Shown here one piece after another: positions 43,701-54,093 of a DNA stretch of 54,179 nucleotides. Below the pieces are notes generated by a model. The model was given only the letters and a program-made list of their open reading frames with translations, made no database searches and was not told the origin of the DNA. Each line of letters begins with the position of its first letter. Position 1 is the stretch's first letter. The translations under genes were made by a program, and so were the position numbers. The DNA is taken from positions 1-54,179 of the forward strand of contig CANJQC010000018.1 in assembly GCA_947476295.1 (NCBI GenBank), written 5' to 3'. Origin of the DNA: Planctomycetaceae bacterium. Its GTDB lineage: Bacteria; Planctomycetota; Planctomycetia; Planctomycetales; Planctomycetaceae.

Positions 43701-45002
43701 ATGGCCCGCATGATTCTGGCGGATGGGACGATGATGACTACGCTGCAACGCATTCTCACACTACTTGCGATTCTCATTTCGGGCACGGCTGGCATCGCTG
43801 ATGATGAGCCTGCTCCTGACCAGTCTGTTGCCGATGAGGTCTCCGTACCGCCGCTCGTCAAGCTCTGGGAAGCTCAGGCCGTCCTGAATGTCGGGCGGGA
43901 CAAAGTGGCTCATATCGTCAACGACGAAGACGTCGTTTTTGTGCAGTCCACAGCCGGAATTGTCACGGCGCTTAACGCCGAGAGCGGTCGTGAAATGTGG
44001 ACGGCGCAGGTCGGCCGAACCGATGAAGTTGCGATGCCAGCAACCTCGAACGCCAGCATCGTAATGATTGTCGCAGGTCCAACGTTATACGCACTGAATA
44101 AGTTTTCCGGCAAGGAATTGTTTTCCTATCGACTTCCCAATCAGCCGTCTGCCGGGCCTCTGATCACAGAAAGTAGCTTCTTTGTTCCATTGTCAGACGG
44201 ATCTATCGTTGCGTGTTCGCTAAAGACTCTGCAGTATCTGGAACGCTACCACAAACTTCCGCCCGGCATCGGCCATGCGATTGCCTGGCATTTTTCCACT
44301 GGCGAAGTCATCAAGTTCGCGCCTGTGGCTGGATCAAGTCGTGTCGGTTTTGTGACGGATCAGGGGAACATCCATGTCCTAGACATCAGCGGGGTGCAGG
44401 CCGGAAGATCAAAGTTTCAGTTCCTGATGCAGAGTCCGGCCACAGCACCCCTTGCGCTGGTCACTCGCGATCAGGAATATATCCTCGCCGCTGCCGCTAA
44501 CCACCGACTATTCTGCATCGGCATGAATACCAGCGGCAGAATGGAGTGGCAGTTCCCGCTGGGGCATCAAATTTCCGAACCAATCACCGTCATTGGCCAA
44601 GATGTGTACATCGTCGGTGACGAAGGCGAACTCATGGGACTGGGACTGAAGTCCGGCCTTCCGCTGCAGACGACCGATGAACAGCAATTCGCCCTGGCCG
44701 ACGTGAAGGTACTTGTGAGCGTGACCGAAAAGGCCGTTTACGTCATCGATTCCGCCGCACGACTGGTCACGGCGAATCGAAAGACCGGCAAAATCATGAC
44801 GAAGGAACACTTTCCTGATTTGACCGTGCCGATCCGAAACTCCGTGACCGACCGCGTGTACCTGAGCAGCACGTCCGGGCGCGTTGTGTGCATGAAGGAA
44901 TCGGGCATTGACTTCCCGATTTACCACCAGAACCCCCAACGCAGCCCGATTATGCCCGAAGTCGCCAACCCCGCCCCTGCGGCCGTTGAGGCAGCAAAGT
45001 GA
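43701..45002 (+). CDS. Secreted PQQ-type beta-propeller protein
   Basis: The 433-residue protein starts with a signal peptide (hydrophobic LQRILTLLAILISGTAGIAD) and continues as repeated beta-propeller blades of the PQQ/BamB kind: VTALNAESGREMWTAQVG, LYALNKFSGKELFSYRL, LVTANRKTGKIMTKEHF. No PQQ-binding or dehydrogenase residues stand out, so it is probably a structural or binding propeller in the periplasm. The C-terminal 20 residues are Pro/Ala rich. Several in-frame ATGs (43701, 43731, 43734) exist; the later ones would give a tighter signal peptide. It precedes purH by 79 bp. Confidence 0.8.
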   Translation: MARMILADGTMMTTLQRILTLLAILISGTAGIADDEPAPDQSVADEVSVPPLVKLWEAQAVLNVGRDKVAHIVNDEDVVFVQSTAGIVTALNAESGREMWTAQVGRTDEVAMPATSNASIVMIVAGPTLYALNKFSGKELFSYRLPNQPSAGPLITESSFFVPLSDGSIVACSLKTLQYLERYHKLPPGIGHAIAWHFSTGEVIKFAPVAGSSRVGFVTDQGNIHVLDISGVQAGRSKFQFLMQSPATAPLALVTRDQEYILAAAANHRLFCIGMNTSGRMEWQFPLGHQISEPITVIGQDVYIVGDEGELMGLGLKSGLPLQTTDEQQFALADVKVLVSVTEKAVYVIDSAARLVTANRKTGKIMTKEHFPDLTVPIRNSVTDRVYLSSTSGRVVCMKESGIDFPIYHQNPQRSPIMPEVANPAPAAVEAAK

Positions 45003-45081
45003 ACAACTAGCGGCGCGGTACTTCCGTCATGCAACCGACGGAATTTTCTGATTTCCTTCAGCAACATTTTCTGATTTCACA

Positions 45082-46662
45082 ATGAGTAACTCTCGTCATC
45101 AGCGTGCCCTCGTCAGTGTCAGTGATAAAACGGGCTTGGAATTCTTTGTTCGCGGCCTCACAGAACTGGGATTTGAAATTCTCTCCACCGGAGGCACGCG
45201 CAAGTTTCTGGAACAGGCTGGCATTCCGGTGATCGACGTGACCAGTTACACGGGATTTCCTGAAATCATGGATGGTCGCGTCAAGACATTACATCCCAAA
45301 GTTCACGGCGCAATTCTGGGACGTCCGACACTGGCATCAGATGCCGCAGCCATTGAAGCCCACGGCATTGTTCCGTTCCAATTGGTTGTTGTGAATCTGT
45401 ATCCGTTTCAGCAGACGGTCGCAAAAACTGACGTGACGTTTGACGAGGCGATTGAAAACATTGATATCGGTGGGCCATCGATGGTGCGTTCGGCGGCCAA
45501 GAATCACGCTCATGTGACGATCGTCACACAACCATCACAATACGACGATGTGCTGAATCGTCTCAAACAGAATTCGCTTGATGAAGCCTTTCGACGTGGC
45601 TTGGCAGCAGCGGCGTTTGAAATGACAGCGACGTACGATCGAGCCATCAGCAATTATATGGATCAAGTGATAGCAAAAGACGCTGGCGAAGACAGCAGCT
45701 TTGGGCCTCGACTATCACTGTCATTCCGTTTGCAGCAGGAACTTCGTTACGGCGAGAATCCACATCAGCGGGCAGCATTTTATGTGGAAGATGCTCCATC
45801 ACCGACTTCCGTTGCCAGCGCACGACAGCTCAACGGAAAAGAATTGTCGTACAACAATCTTCTGGATCTCGATGCGGCGAAGGCGATTGTGTCCGAGTTC
45901 GATCAACCGGCGGCTTGCGTGATCAAGCACAATAATCCCTGCGGTTGTGCCGTTAGCAATTCCCTGGCGATCGCTTTCGACAAGGCGTATGAGGGCGATC
46001 CCATCAGTGCATTTGGGGCGATCATCGGACTCAATAAAACTGTGGATGCCGCAACGGCTGAAGCGATGTGTACGCCCGGCCGATTCATTGAAGCGATTAT
46101 TGCTCCAGCTTATGACGATGCGGCGATTCAAATTCTGACCACTAAGCCGAAATGGAAGAACAATGTGCGACTGATGCAGGTGGCGTTTTCCGACGCCGAT
46201 CGTGGTGCCCCGGAGTACCGTCGCGTCAGCGGAGGCCTGCTGGTTCAGGACCGTGATGACTTGCCACAGTCTGATGCCGCATGGAAAGTCGTGACATCGC
46301 GAAAACCGACGACACGGGAACTTTTCGATCTGCAATTTGCCTGGGCCGTGTGTCGTCACGTTAAGTCAAACGCGATTGTGTTTGCGAAGGACGGTATGTT
46401 ACTGGGGGCCGGTGCGGGGCAGATGAGTCGTCTCGATTCGGCCATGATCGCAGCGTACAAAGCAGGCGACCGCAGTCAGGGCGGCGTTGTGGCTTCAGAC
46501 GCTTTTTTCCCGTTCCGCGACGGCATCGATGCAGTAGCCAAAGCCGGCATCAAAGCCGCCATTCAGCCCGGCGGTTCAAAGAACGACGAAGAAGTCATCG
46601 CCGCCTGCAATGAACACGGCATTGCGATGGTCTTCACCGGAATGCGGCATTTTCGGCATTGA
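45082..46662 (+). CDS. purH: Bifunctional AICAR transformylase / IMP cyclohydrolase
   Basis: PurH carries out the last two steps of IMP synthesis. The 526-residue protein has the N-terminal MGS-like cyclohydrolase domain ([42 protein letters not shown]) and the C-terminal transformylase domain with [13 protein letters not shown], the Lys-His pair in [26 protein letters not shown] and the terminal [13 protein letters not shown]. All landmarks are intact and the length is normal. It converges on the second cysteine-cluster gene with only 6 bp between the stops. purN lies 37 kb away, so the pathway is dispersed. Confidence 0.97.
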   Translation: MSNSRHQRALVSVSDKTGLEFFVRGLTELGFEILSTGGTRKFLEQAGIPVIDVTSYTGFPEIMDGRVKTLHPKVHGAILGRPTLASDAAAIEAHGIVPFQLVVVNLYPFQQTVAKTDVTFDEAIENIDIGGPSMVRSAAKNHAHVTIVTQPSQYDDVLNRLKQNSLDEAFRRGLAAAAFEMTATYDRAISNYMDQVIAKDAGEDSSFGPRLSLSFRLQQELRYGENPHQRAAFYVEDAPSPTSVASARQLNGKELSYNNLLDLDAAKAIVSEFDQPAACVIKHNNPCGCAVSNSLAIAFDKAYEGDPISAFGAIIGLNKTVDAATAEAMCTPGRFIEAIIAPAYDDAAIQILTTKPKWKNNVRLMQVAFSDADRGAPEYRRVSGGLLVQDRDDLPQSDAAWKVVTSRKPTTRELFDLQFAWAVCRHVKSNAIVFAKDGMLLGAGAGQMSRLDSAMIAAYKAGDRSQGGVVASDAFFPFRDGIDAVAKAGIKAAIQPGGSKNDEEVIAACNEHGIAMVFTGMRHFRH

Positions 46663-46668
46663 TGGCAT

Positions 46669-47151
46669 TCACATATCAATTCGTTTCGCCCGTTCTTCGA
46701 TCTGCTCAAGACTAAAGAACGTGCCTTCGCCAGCACCGGGGCAGACTTCGCAGACTTTCTTCCAGGCAGTTTCGCTGGCAAGATGCGAGTTCCAAAACGG
46801 CCATGTGCGGCACTGGACCGGGCGCGCGGGATAGACGGTACACTTGCGACTTATTGAATCAAAAAATGTGCAGTCGCCGTTCGCAAACTCCGTCAGCGAA
46901 ACTCGGCCACGGATTATTCTTGTATGGAACAGCCGAATTTCGCCAATGGGTTTTCCGAGATATTCCGCAATTTCAAGGAGCTCGTCTTCGCTGGCCCACA
47001 CCACTCCCGGCGGCCCTGTGCAGCAATCGCCACACTGCGAACAGGTGAACGGGAGGCCGTCGCGATACCATGGACCGGTTTGGTTTGGTGGAGTCGGTTC
47101 TGGAACTGTTCGTTCCGAACCAGTCAGTTGAGGCGATTGTTCTTCAGACAC
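46669..47151 (-). CDS. YkgJ-family cysteine cluster protein (second copy)
   Basis: This 160-residue protein has the YkgJ cysteine set: [15 protein letters not shown] at the N-terminus and a [17 protein letters not shown] segment later, with [10 protein letters not shown] before it and [13 protein letters not shown] near the end. The family probably holds a zinc or iron-sulfur centre; its function is not established. It differs clearly from the other copy at 13347-13862 outside the cysteines. It is a single gene, divergent from mobA over 78 bp. Confidence 0.85.
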   Translation of the reverse strand: MSEEQSPQLTGSERTVPEPTPPNQTGPWYRDGLPFTCSQCGDCCTGPPGVVWASEDELLEIAEYLGKPIGEIRLFHTRIIRGRVSLTEFANGDCTFFDSISRKCTVYPARPVQCRTWPFWNSHLASETAWKKVCEVCPGAGEGTFFSLEQIEERAKRIDM

Positions 47152-47229
47152 GATACGATCCTTGCCTTGTGGATTGACTGCACACTACGCTGAGCGATTC
47201 CGCAGCCGCATCACTGGAAGTATTTTCGG

Positions 47230-47850
47230 ATGATTAAAATCGAGCAACTGGCCGGGATTGTACTGTGCGGCGGCAAGAGTCGTCGAATGGGGCAGGAAAA
47301 ATACCGACTCTCGTTTCTCGGCGAAACTCTGCTTCAGCGAATCTGCCGAATTGTGCAGCCGGAAGTATCACGGATTCTCATTGTAGCGGCCCTGGATCAG
47401 GAAATTCCCCAATCAGGGAGCAACATCGACGTGTTGCGGGACGAGATCCCTGACGGCGGACCACTGGCCGGAATCTCAAAGGCGTTGACATTTCTGCAGA
47501 CTATGGAAGAAAAACATGTCGCCGCGTTCGTCACATCGTGCGATGTCCCGTTGCTAAAGCCTGAGTTGATCAGCCTGCTGCGAAATCAACTCACCGAAGA
47601 ATTTGATGCCGTTGCAGTGCAGGATTCCAATTATGCGTATTCCCTGTGTGCCATCTACCGCGCGACGGTGGCCGACACTGCCGCTCGATTGATCGCATCC
47701 GGCGAGCGTCGCGCCGCCGCATTGCCGGAAAACATTCGAACATGCTGGGTGCCGCTGGATGCGATTCGAGCCGTCGATCCGGATCTGGAGAGTTTCTGGA
47801 ATTGCAACACACCACAAGACTACGAAAAGGCAATCCGGCGACTCTTGTAG
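47230..47850 (+). CDS. mobA: Molybdenum cofactor guanylyltransferase
   Basis: MobA transfers GMP from GTP to molybdopterin. The 206-residue protein shows the nucleotidyltransferase start AGIVLCGGKSRRMGQEKYRL, then VLRDEIPDGGPLAGI and the metal-binding TSCDVPLLKPELI. The C-terminus FWNCNTPQDYEKAI is typical. The length is normal. The TAG stop codon is the first part of a dispersed palindromic repeat (47848-47971), so the original 3' end may have been altered by its insertion. No other molybdenum cofactor gene is in the window. Confidence 0.9.
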   Translation: MIKIEQLAGIVLCGGKSRRMGQEKYRLSFLGETLLQRICRIVQPEVSRILIVAALDQEIPQSGSNIDVLRDEIPDGGPLAGISKALTFLQTMEEKHVAAFVTSCDVPLLKPELISLLRNQLTEEFDAVAVQDSNYAYSLCAIYRATVADTAARLIASGERRAAALPENIRTCWVPLDAIRAVDPDLESFWNCNTPQDYEKAIRRLL

Positions 47851-47971
47851 ACATTCATGTCCGTCGCCTGGCCAGGAAACGCTGTCGTTACAGATTTTTG
47901 CTCTGCCACACGGATCCTACCAGAAATGGCACGCTTTTTGGTGACATCTCGGACATGAATGTCCAAGCTAC
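47848..47971. mobile_element. MITE-like palindromic repeat, copy 1
   Basis: The 124-bp unit begins gtagacattcatgtccg and ends cggacatgaatgtccaagctac; the ends are inverted with respect to each other around the core acattcatgtccg. A second copy with the same ends lies at 49774-49905. The first bases provide the mobA stop. It is non-coding and probably moved in trans by a transposase not present here. Confidence 0.7.
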
Positions 47972-47995
47972 TGGAATTGCAGATTACGGCATCAG

Positions 47996-49510
47996 TCAGC
48001 CGGTTTGGGACACCGACGACCCATCGCGCCGTTTCGCCGTTCCGCTTTCTTCGATCAGCCGCGACGTGATCGATGACCCCTCGTGAATGCTCAACACGAT
48101 ATCGTTAACTTTTGACGTCTGAGGAACGGCAATATGAATTTCCTGAACCGCGCGATTCGAATGCGCTGGATGAACGTAGCTGCGTGCCGATCGAAGCATC
48201 CATCCGGAGACTGCTCCGCGCGTTGTATGCACAGCCGCCTGTCGGTCGGGCATTGCCAGCAGAGCAAAGAATCTCATACAGCCTGACACGACGAAAAGCG
48301 TCAGGTACGCATCCATCCCGCGTCCGAGTGCATTCAACATAACCCCACCGATGACCGTTCCTAGGACCATCGCAGCGGAATTACCGAGGTTGTAGAGCGT
48401 CAGCACGGCAACACGTCGTTCACCGGGAATCTGTCGGAAAAATTGCAACAGCATGGCAAGTTCATAACAGCCCCAAAACAGGCCGCTCAGAATCTGAATC
48501 CCCGCCAGCCACCAGACGTTCTGCGAAAAGAACCATAAGGCGCTCACAGGAACGATACCAATGCTGCCCACCCACAACAGGCGGTCCGGACCAAAACGAT
48601 TTGCAAACCGCCCGGCCCACGGGAGCGAAATCATTTTTCCGATAAAGCCGAGTGACAGCAGACTCATGTATTCAACCCACGACAGGTTCAGAATTCTGAG
48701 CATAAACGGAGTGAAGTACGGGCCGGACACATGCACAGCGGTTTGAACGGCCATCAGAAACAGTACTAGCCGACCAGCCGATCCCGGCTGTTTCAGAGCC
48801 TGCAGCACGGCAGAAAATCGTTCCTTCGCCGACACAATTCCTCGCATGTCCGCAGCATACGCAACCCGCGTGCGATCCTCCAACGTTGGCTGTTCCGTTT
48901 GCCGAGCCAGCATGCCTGCCGACACAAATCGGCCGATCGCCCCGATTCCAAACAGCACAGCAAATACGGCGACGGTCAGCTCCTGTGCGACCGACCACCG
49001 CAGGAATAGTCCTCCGGAGATCAATCCCAGCAGCACACCGATATGGCACATACGACTTCGACGAGCGAAGAAGCCGCTACGGATTTTTCGCGGAACAAGA
49101 TGTTCCGCCCATGTATTCCATGCAGGGCCGATGGAAAGTCCAGCCGCCCAGTACAACGTCGCAGGTACAAATACAGCCCATGCCGGAACGTGTCGCATCA
49201 GCGCCATGCCCATCAGCACCAGCATGCTGCATGCCTGAATGGAAGCGGCCATCACGACAAACCGCCGATACGACTTCAGCCTCTGCAAAGCCATCGGTGC
49301 CAGCAGTTGCAGAATACTGCCAAGCAGAACCGGAACGGTAGCGATCAGCGCGGCATTGAATTCTCCCAGACCGCGCGCGAGGACGAAGGCGGGCAGATAA
49401 GTTTCTGCAATGCCGACCATCACGCTGAAGGAAAAGCCGTCCGCGTTCATTGCCTTCAGATTGCGCCGCAGCGTTTTTCGGCGAGGAACAGTTTGCACCT
49501 GCATGATCAT
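47996..49510 (-). CDS. Major facilitator superfamily transporter
   Basis: This protein of about 504 residues has about twelve hydrophobic segments in MFS arrangement, a central loop around residues 220-260 (ARQTEQPTLEDRTRVAYA) and an MFS-like GRFANRFGPDRLLWVG loop in the second half. The C-terminal 70 residues are hydrophilic and unusual. I chose the ATG at 49510 (MIMQVQTVPRRKTLRRNLK); the frame extends 39 codons upstream without family-like sequence. The substrate is unknown. The gene is bracketed by the two copies of the same palindromic repeat, which hints that repeat-mediated rearrangement could mobilise it. Confidence 0.78.
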   Translation of the reverse strand: MIMQVQTVPRRKTLRRNLKAMNADGFSFSVMVGIAETYLPAFVLARGLGEFNAALIATVPVLLGSILQLLAPMALQRLKSYRRFVVMAASIQACSMLVLMGMALMRHVPAWAVFVPATLYWAAGLSIGPAWNTWAEHLVPRKIRSGFFARRSRMCHIGVLLGLISGGLFLRWSVAQELTVAVFAVLFGIGAIGRFVSAGMLARQTEQPTLEDRTRVAYAADMRGIVSAKERFSAVLQALKQPGSAGRLVLFLMAVQTAVHVSGPYFTPFMLRILNLSWVEYMSLLSLGFIGKMISLPWAGRFANRFGPDRLLWVGSIGIVPVSALWFFSQNVWWLAGIQILSGLFWGCYELAMLLQFFRQIPGERRVAVLTLYNLGNSAAMVLGTVIGGVMLNALGRGMDAYLTLFVVSGCMRFFALLAMPDRQAAVHTTRGAVSGWMLRSARSYVHPAHSNRAVQEIHIAVPQTSKVNDIVLSIHEGSSITSRLIEESGTAKRRDGSSVSQTG

Positions 49511-49773
49511 CGGAGCACGACGCTCCGGTTTTCCGGAGCTGCCATAATTCAACGCGAAAACACGCGTCCTGTGACTTTGGAAAAGTCGGCCAAGCGCATT
49601 CGTATCCGAAAAGCCGTATATGAGCAATCACTTTTTTATGACTTTCCGAACTCGCGCCCAACGCCGCACTGTTTTCCTCAAATCGACAATTTGTCACTGC
49701 CGGTGAACCTCGTACAGCAGCAGAAATTGCAGATTTGCCACTATAATTTGACCCGCGAGTCGAGCGACTTCAA

Positions 49774-49905
49774 GTAGACAGGATGGACATTCATGTCCGT
49801 CGTGTGGCCAAGCATGGCCGCTGAGATTAAGATTGGCGCCGGGTGACGACGTTTGCCAGTGGAACGTTGCTCGGTGAACGTCTCGGACATGAATGTCCAA
49901 GCTAC
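49774..49905. mobile_element. MITE-like palindromic repeat, copy 2
   Basis: The 132-bp unit begins gtagacaggatggacattc and ends ggacatgaatgtccaagctac, matching copy 1 (47848-47971) at both ends while the inside differs. Its right end lies 12 bp before the GTG start of the tRNA-dihydrouridine synthase gene and directly abuts that gene's ribosome binding site (aaaagga). Confidence 0.7.
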
Positions 49906-49917
49906 AAAAGGACCATA

Positions 49918-51054
49918 GTGATTCGCAGCGCCATTCCGGACGTCTTTCGCAACGCCCCCGACAGTTCCGTCGTTCGCACCGACGTGGAGCGTGTGCCGTT
50001 TCGCGATGCGCTGAAGTACGGACAACTGCCGCTTGCCACCCGGTATCTATTATCGCCACTGGCGGGATTTACGACATTGCCGTTTCGCAGGATCGTGCGA
50101 CGAGTCGGCGGAGTAGGACTGGCGACTACAGATCTCGTGAATTCACGAGCCTTACTCAGTCGCAGCGAACGCACGATGGAGATGGTGGAAACGCATCCGG
50201 AAGATCGTCCGTTCGCCGTCCAGATTTTTGGCAGCGAACCGAAAATTATGGCCGATGCCGCTCGACTGCTCGTCGAACTGGGCGTCGATACGATCGATAT
50301 CAATATGGGTTGCCCCGTCAATCGCATTGCAGGAGCTGGTTCCGGTGCCGGTATGATGTGCAACGTCGACGGTACGCTCAAGCTGGTGCAAACCGTTGTC
50401 GAAGCGGTGTCGATTCCGATCAGCGTCAAGATGCGACTGGGCTGGGACAGCGACAACATTTCCGCGCCTTTCTTTGCAAGTGAGTTTGAACAAGTGGGCG
50501 TGGCGGCTGTGGTCATCCATGGTCGCACGCGCGAGCAGGGTTTCAGCGGCACGGTTTCATTGCCCGGCATTCGAGCGGTGGTCGAAGCAGTCGAGAGAAT
50601 CCCGATCATCGGCAACGGTGATATTCGCAACGTGGCTGATGCAGCTCGCATGCTGTCAGAAACCGGCTGCCACGGAGTTTCCATCGGCCGCGCCGCCCTC
50701 GCAAATCCGTGGATCTTTCGGCAACTGGCAGAATGGGAACAGACCGGAAGTTACGCTCCGGCGGGAACTTTCGACGAACGATTGCAGCTCATGCTGCAGC
50801 AGTTTGCGTGTCTGGAAGAACGGCACGGCAGCGAACGTGCGATCATCCGGTTTCGTAAAATGGCTCACTGGTACTTGAAGGGCATGCGAATTCTGAAACG
50901 CCTGCGCGGCGACTTTCAAAAGGTCAGCACCAAAGAAGAAATGAATGCCGCTATTGCCGAAATCCAGCAATCCGGCCCCATCGACGGCAACCGCACCGGT
51001 ATCCTCACCGACATAGAAATCCCCGTCCCCAGCGGCCCGGTGGATAAGTGGTGA
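49918..51054 (+). CDS. dusB: tRNA-dihydrouridine synthase
   Basis: Dus enzymes reduce uridines in the tRNA D-loop with FMN and NADPH. The protein of about 378 residues shows YLLSPLAGFTTLPFRRIVRR, the catalytic Cys in INMGCPVNRIAGAGSGAGMM (C132), VKMRLGWD, VIHGRTREQGFSG, IIGNGDI and GVSIGRAALANPWIF. The usual GCPVKK reads GCPVNR here. I place the start at GTG 49918 with AAGGA 7 bases upstream; the longer open frame would read into the adjacent repeat. The dusB-like subtype is assumed from the overall pattern. No fis gene follows. Confidence 0.88.
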   Translation: MIRSAIPDVFRNAPDSSVVRTDVERVPFRDALKYGQLPLATRYLLSPLAGFTTLPFRRIVRRVGGVGLATTDLVNSRALLSRSERTMEMVETHPEDRPFAVQIFGSEPKIMADAARLLVELGVDTIDINMGCPVNRIAGAGSGAGMMCNVDGTLKLVQTVVEAVSIPISVKMRLGWDSDNISAPFFASEFEQVGVAAVVIHGRTREQGFSGTVSLPGIRAVVEAVERIPIIGNGDIRNVADAARMLSETGCHGVSIGRAALANPWIFRQLAEWEQTGSYAPAGTFDERLQLMLQQFACLEERHGSERAIIRFRKMAHWYLKGMRILKRLRGDFQKVSTKEEMNAAIAEIQQSGPIDGNRTGILTDIEIPVPSGPVDKW

Positions 51055-51119
51055 ACGAAGAATGTTTCAACCATCGAGTTCCTGTCGCGGTTGGGGGTAA
51101 TTCCTGGAGATGCACACAT

Positions 51120-51199
51120 TGTAGGGTGTGACAAGCAACGCGCAGGCACACCGAATTACAGACATGGTGTGCCCGCTCTGCCGCTGGTCACACCCTACA
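51120..51199. repeat. Nested double palindrome downstream of dusB
   Basis: tgtagggtgtgac (51120-51132) and gtcacaccctaca (51187-51199) are a perfect 13-bp inverted repeat. Inside, ggcacacc (51145-51152) and ggtgtgcc (51166-51173) form a second 8-bp hairpin. It lies between the convergent dusB and glucosidase genes. The gcgcaggcacacc part recurs in altered form near 54094-54131. Confidence 0.7.
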
Positions 51200-51225
51200 G
51201 ATGTCAGACTCCCAACCGTCCGCCT

Positions 51226-53913
51226 TCAGCCATTCCGACTGATCACGGACCTGCCCAGCAGTCGGGTCACCAGTGCCGTCCATCCGGTCTGGTGACTGGC
51301 ACCAACTCCACGCCCTGTATCTCCATGAAAATATTCATGGAACAGAGCGAGGTCACGCCAATGAGGATCCTCAGCAAATCGGGTCTCATCTCCGTGACAC
51401 GGACGACGTCCTGATGAGTCCGGCAGGAACAAGGACGCAAGACGTCGGCTGAGTTCATCAGCGACCTGCTGCAGATTCATTATCTGTCCGGACCCGACTG
51501 GACATTCGACTTCGAACGAATCACCGTAAAAATAGTGATACCGTTCGAGAGCTTCAATCAGCAGATAATTGACGGGAAACCAGATCGGTCCGCGCCAGTT
51601 TGAGTTTCCTCCGAACAAACTGCTTGTGGACTCACCTGGCACGTATTCCACACGATGCGCTTCGCCCCCGACCCAGAATGAGTAGGGCGCCGATTCATGG
51701 ATTTTCGACAGCGCCCGAACACCGTAAGGTGAGAGGAACTCAGATTCATCCAGCACGTACTTCAATACCTGTTTCAGCCGTTCCCGGGACGGAATCGCCA
51801 GCAGCCGATGATTGTGCTGTAAACCGTCGTGCGATTTACGTTCCAGATATGAAATCTGCCCCGACAGATCTTGCCGATGCGTCAGGAACCATTCCATTCT
51901 CTTGCGAAAGCCAGGTAACTGCTGAAGCAGTTCTTCTTCCAGCACTTCCACCGCAAACAGAGGAATGATGCCCACGATCGAACGGATTCTCAGCCGATGC
52001 GAATCGCCATCGACCTTTAACTGGTCGTAGTAGAACCCGTCCTGATCGTCCCACAGTCCGGTGCCGCCGAGGCAGTTCATGGCATCGGTGATCGCGACAA
52101 AGTGTTCAAAGAACTTCGAGGCAATGTCCTCATACGCCGAATCATCACGAGCAAGTTCCAACGCGATTGCAAGCATTGTCGCGCAATAAAAGGCCATCCA
52201 TGCTGTGCCGTCTGCCTGTTCCAGATGGCCGCCGGTCGGCAGAGGTTTCGATCGATCAAAGACCCCGATATTGTCCAGTCCGAGGAATCCACCGGAAAAC
52301 AAGTGCCGACCATTCACGTCCTTGCGATTCACCCACCAGGTGAAATTGATCAACAGCTTCTGAAAAGTTCGCACCAGAAAGCTGCGGTCACGCCTCCCTC
52401 GATGGCCCGTCATTTTATAAACACGCCAACACGCCCACGCATGAACCGGCGGATTGACATCAGAAAATTCGAACTCATAAGCCGGTATCTGTCCGTTCGG
52501 ATGCATGTACCATTCACGAAGCAGCAGCAGCAATTGTGATTTTGCAAAATCCGGATCGACGGTAGCCATCGGAATCATATGGAATGCCAGATCCCAGGCC
52601 GCGTACCACGGATACTCCCATTTGTCCGGCATGGAGATGATGTCACGGTTGAACAAATGCGTCCATTCACTGTTGCGGCCGTTCCGACGTGACTCCGGTG
52701 GCAGCGGCTGGTCCGGATCACCATTGATCCAGTGCTGAATGGCGTAATGATAAAACTGTTTGCTGAACAACAGACCGGCGAGCGCCTGTCGAGCGACGTT
52801 GGCTTCTTCGGCTGTCGCCTGCGGTGGCAGAGTTTTCGCGTAGAAGGCATCGGCCTCGATCATTCGGCTTTGAAAAACCTGCTCAAATGCCGGCCCCAGC
52901 GGATCTGGCGTGTTCGAATCAGCTTTCATCAATCGCAGTTTCAGGACTGTCTGACCGCCAGGTGGTATCGTCACAACGAAATGCCTGGCAGCCTTCGTTC
53001 CCCGTCTCAGATCCAGCACGGCACGATTTTCACCGGAAATTACATAGTCATGAAACGCATCCTTGGCCATTGCCCCGGACGCTGGTGCGGCAAAGAGATG
53101 TACGCTGTTCGTCTCATTCTCGGTCAGCAATGTCACAGGTTCTGCCATGTTCGTAATCGACCCACTGAAACTCCGATCGATATGCAGTCGAAATTGTCCC
53201 AACGTCGGGTGATCAGACAACAACGACCCATCCGACTGATGAGTGATCGACGGCTTCACTTCGCAGCCTTCATGAGTACATCCCCATGACCATGTATTGC
53301 GAAACCACAACGTCGGCAGCACATGAATTGTGGACGCAAGGTCACCGCGGTTTACGATCTTGATTCGGATGAGGATGTCGTCGGCAGATGCTTTTGCGTA
53401 TTCCGTAAACACATCGAAGTATCGGCTGTGATCGAAGACTCCTGTGTCGGCAAGTTCGTACTCGGGATCCAGCTTTCCACGTCGCCGATTTTCTTCTACC
53501 AGCAGCCCATATGGATATTCTGCCTGCGGGTATTTGTAGAGTGACTTCATGTAAGAATGCGTCGGCGTGGAATCCAGATAAAAATAGCTTTCCTTCACAT
53601 CCTCGCCATGGTTTCCTTCCGGCCCGCTCAGGCCGAAGAGTCGTTCCTTCAGGATGCTGTCTTTGCCATTCCAAAGTGCCAGCGCAAAGCACAGGCGGCA
53701 TTCTCGATCGCAGATTCCCAGCAGCCCGTCTTCACCCCACCGGTAGGCGCGGCTGCGGGCATGATCATGGGGAAAGTAATTCCAGCAGTCACCAAAGTCC
53801 GAGTAATCTTCGCGCACAGTACCCCATTGCCGTTCCGACAAATAAGGCCCCCAACGCTGCCAGTTGGAACTGCGCTCACGCGATTGTCTCAGTCGAAGTT
53901 CTTCAGCCAGCAT
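51226..53913 (-). CDS. GH63/MGH1-type glucosidase
   Basis: The protein of about 895 residues resembles bacterial members of glycoside hydrolase family 63 (mannosyl-oligosaccharide glucosidase-like): an N-terminal beta-sandwich (with WGPYLSERQWGTVREDYS, GLLGICDRECRLCFALALWNG, PTHSYMKSLYKYPQAEYPYG), then an (alpha/alpha)6 barrel with EWTHLFNRDIISMPDKWEYP, AAWDLAFHMIPMA, WDDQDGFYYDQL and SSLFGGNSNWRGPIWFPVNY. No signal peptide is visible, so it is probably cytosolic and acts on alpha-glucosides. I chose the ATG at 53913 (MLAEELRLRQSRER); the frame extends 65 codons upstream (ATG 54048 possible), but that part is basic and unlike the family. Confidence 0.85.
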   Translation of the reverse strand: MLAEELRLRQSRERSSNWQRWGPYLSERQWGTVREDYSDFGDCWNYFPHDHARSRAYRWGEDGLLGICDRECRLCFALALWNGKDSILKERLFGLSGPEGNHGEDVKESYFYLDSTPTHSYMKSLYKYPQAEYPYGLLVEENRRRGKLDPEYELADTGVFDHSRYFDVFTEYAKASADDILIRIKIVNRGDLASTIHVLPTLWFRNTWSWGCTHEGCEVKPSITHQSDGSLLSDHPTLGQFRLHIDRSFSGSITNMAEPVTLLTENETNSVHLFAAPASGAMAKDAFHDYVISGENRAVLDLRRGTKAARHFVVTIPPGGQTVLKLRLMKADSNTPDPLGPAFEQVFQSRMIEADAFYAKTLPPQATAEEANVARQALAGLLFSKQFYHYAIQHWINGDPDQPLPPESRRNGRNSEWTHLFNRDIISMPDKWEYPWYAAWDLAFHMIPMATVDPDFAKSQLLLLLREWYMHPNGQIPAYEFEFSDVNPPVHAWACWRVYKMTGHRGRRDRSFLVRTFQKLLINFTWWVNRKDVNGRHLFSGGFLGLDNIGVFDRSKPLPTGGHLEQADGTAWMAFYCATMLAIALELARDDSAYEDIASKFFEHFVAITDAMNCLGGTGLWDDQDGFYYDQLKVDGDSHRLRIRSIVGIIPLFAVEVLEEELLQQLPGFRKRMEWFLTHRQDLSGQISYLERKSHDGLQHNHRLLAIPSRERLKQVLKYVLDESEFLSPYGVRALSKIHESAPYSFWVGGEAHRVEYVPGESTSSLFGGNSNWRGPIWFPVNYLLIEALERYHYFYGDSFEVECPVGSGQIMNLQQVADELSRRLASLFLPDSSGRRPCHGDETRFAEDPHWRDLALFHEYFHGDTGRGVGASHQTGWTALVTRLLGRSVISRNG

Positions 53914-54093
53914 TGGAATGTCCCCAAAGTCCGCGACGATGAGATGTTTAGCCTCCAGGCGGGGCACCGTCCGCCAGGCTGGTCTGTGATCGCCGCGAGT
54001 GGTGCGCCCAGGCCGTTGATGCCGGGGTTTAACGTACAGGTGTCTCATCGATAACCACACGCAGTATAGTGATCGCTGATAAAAATACCCGGA

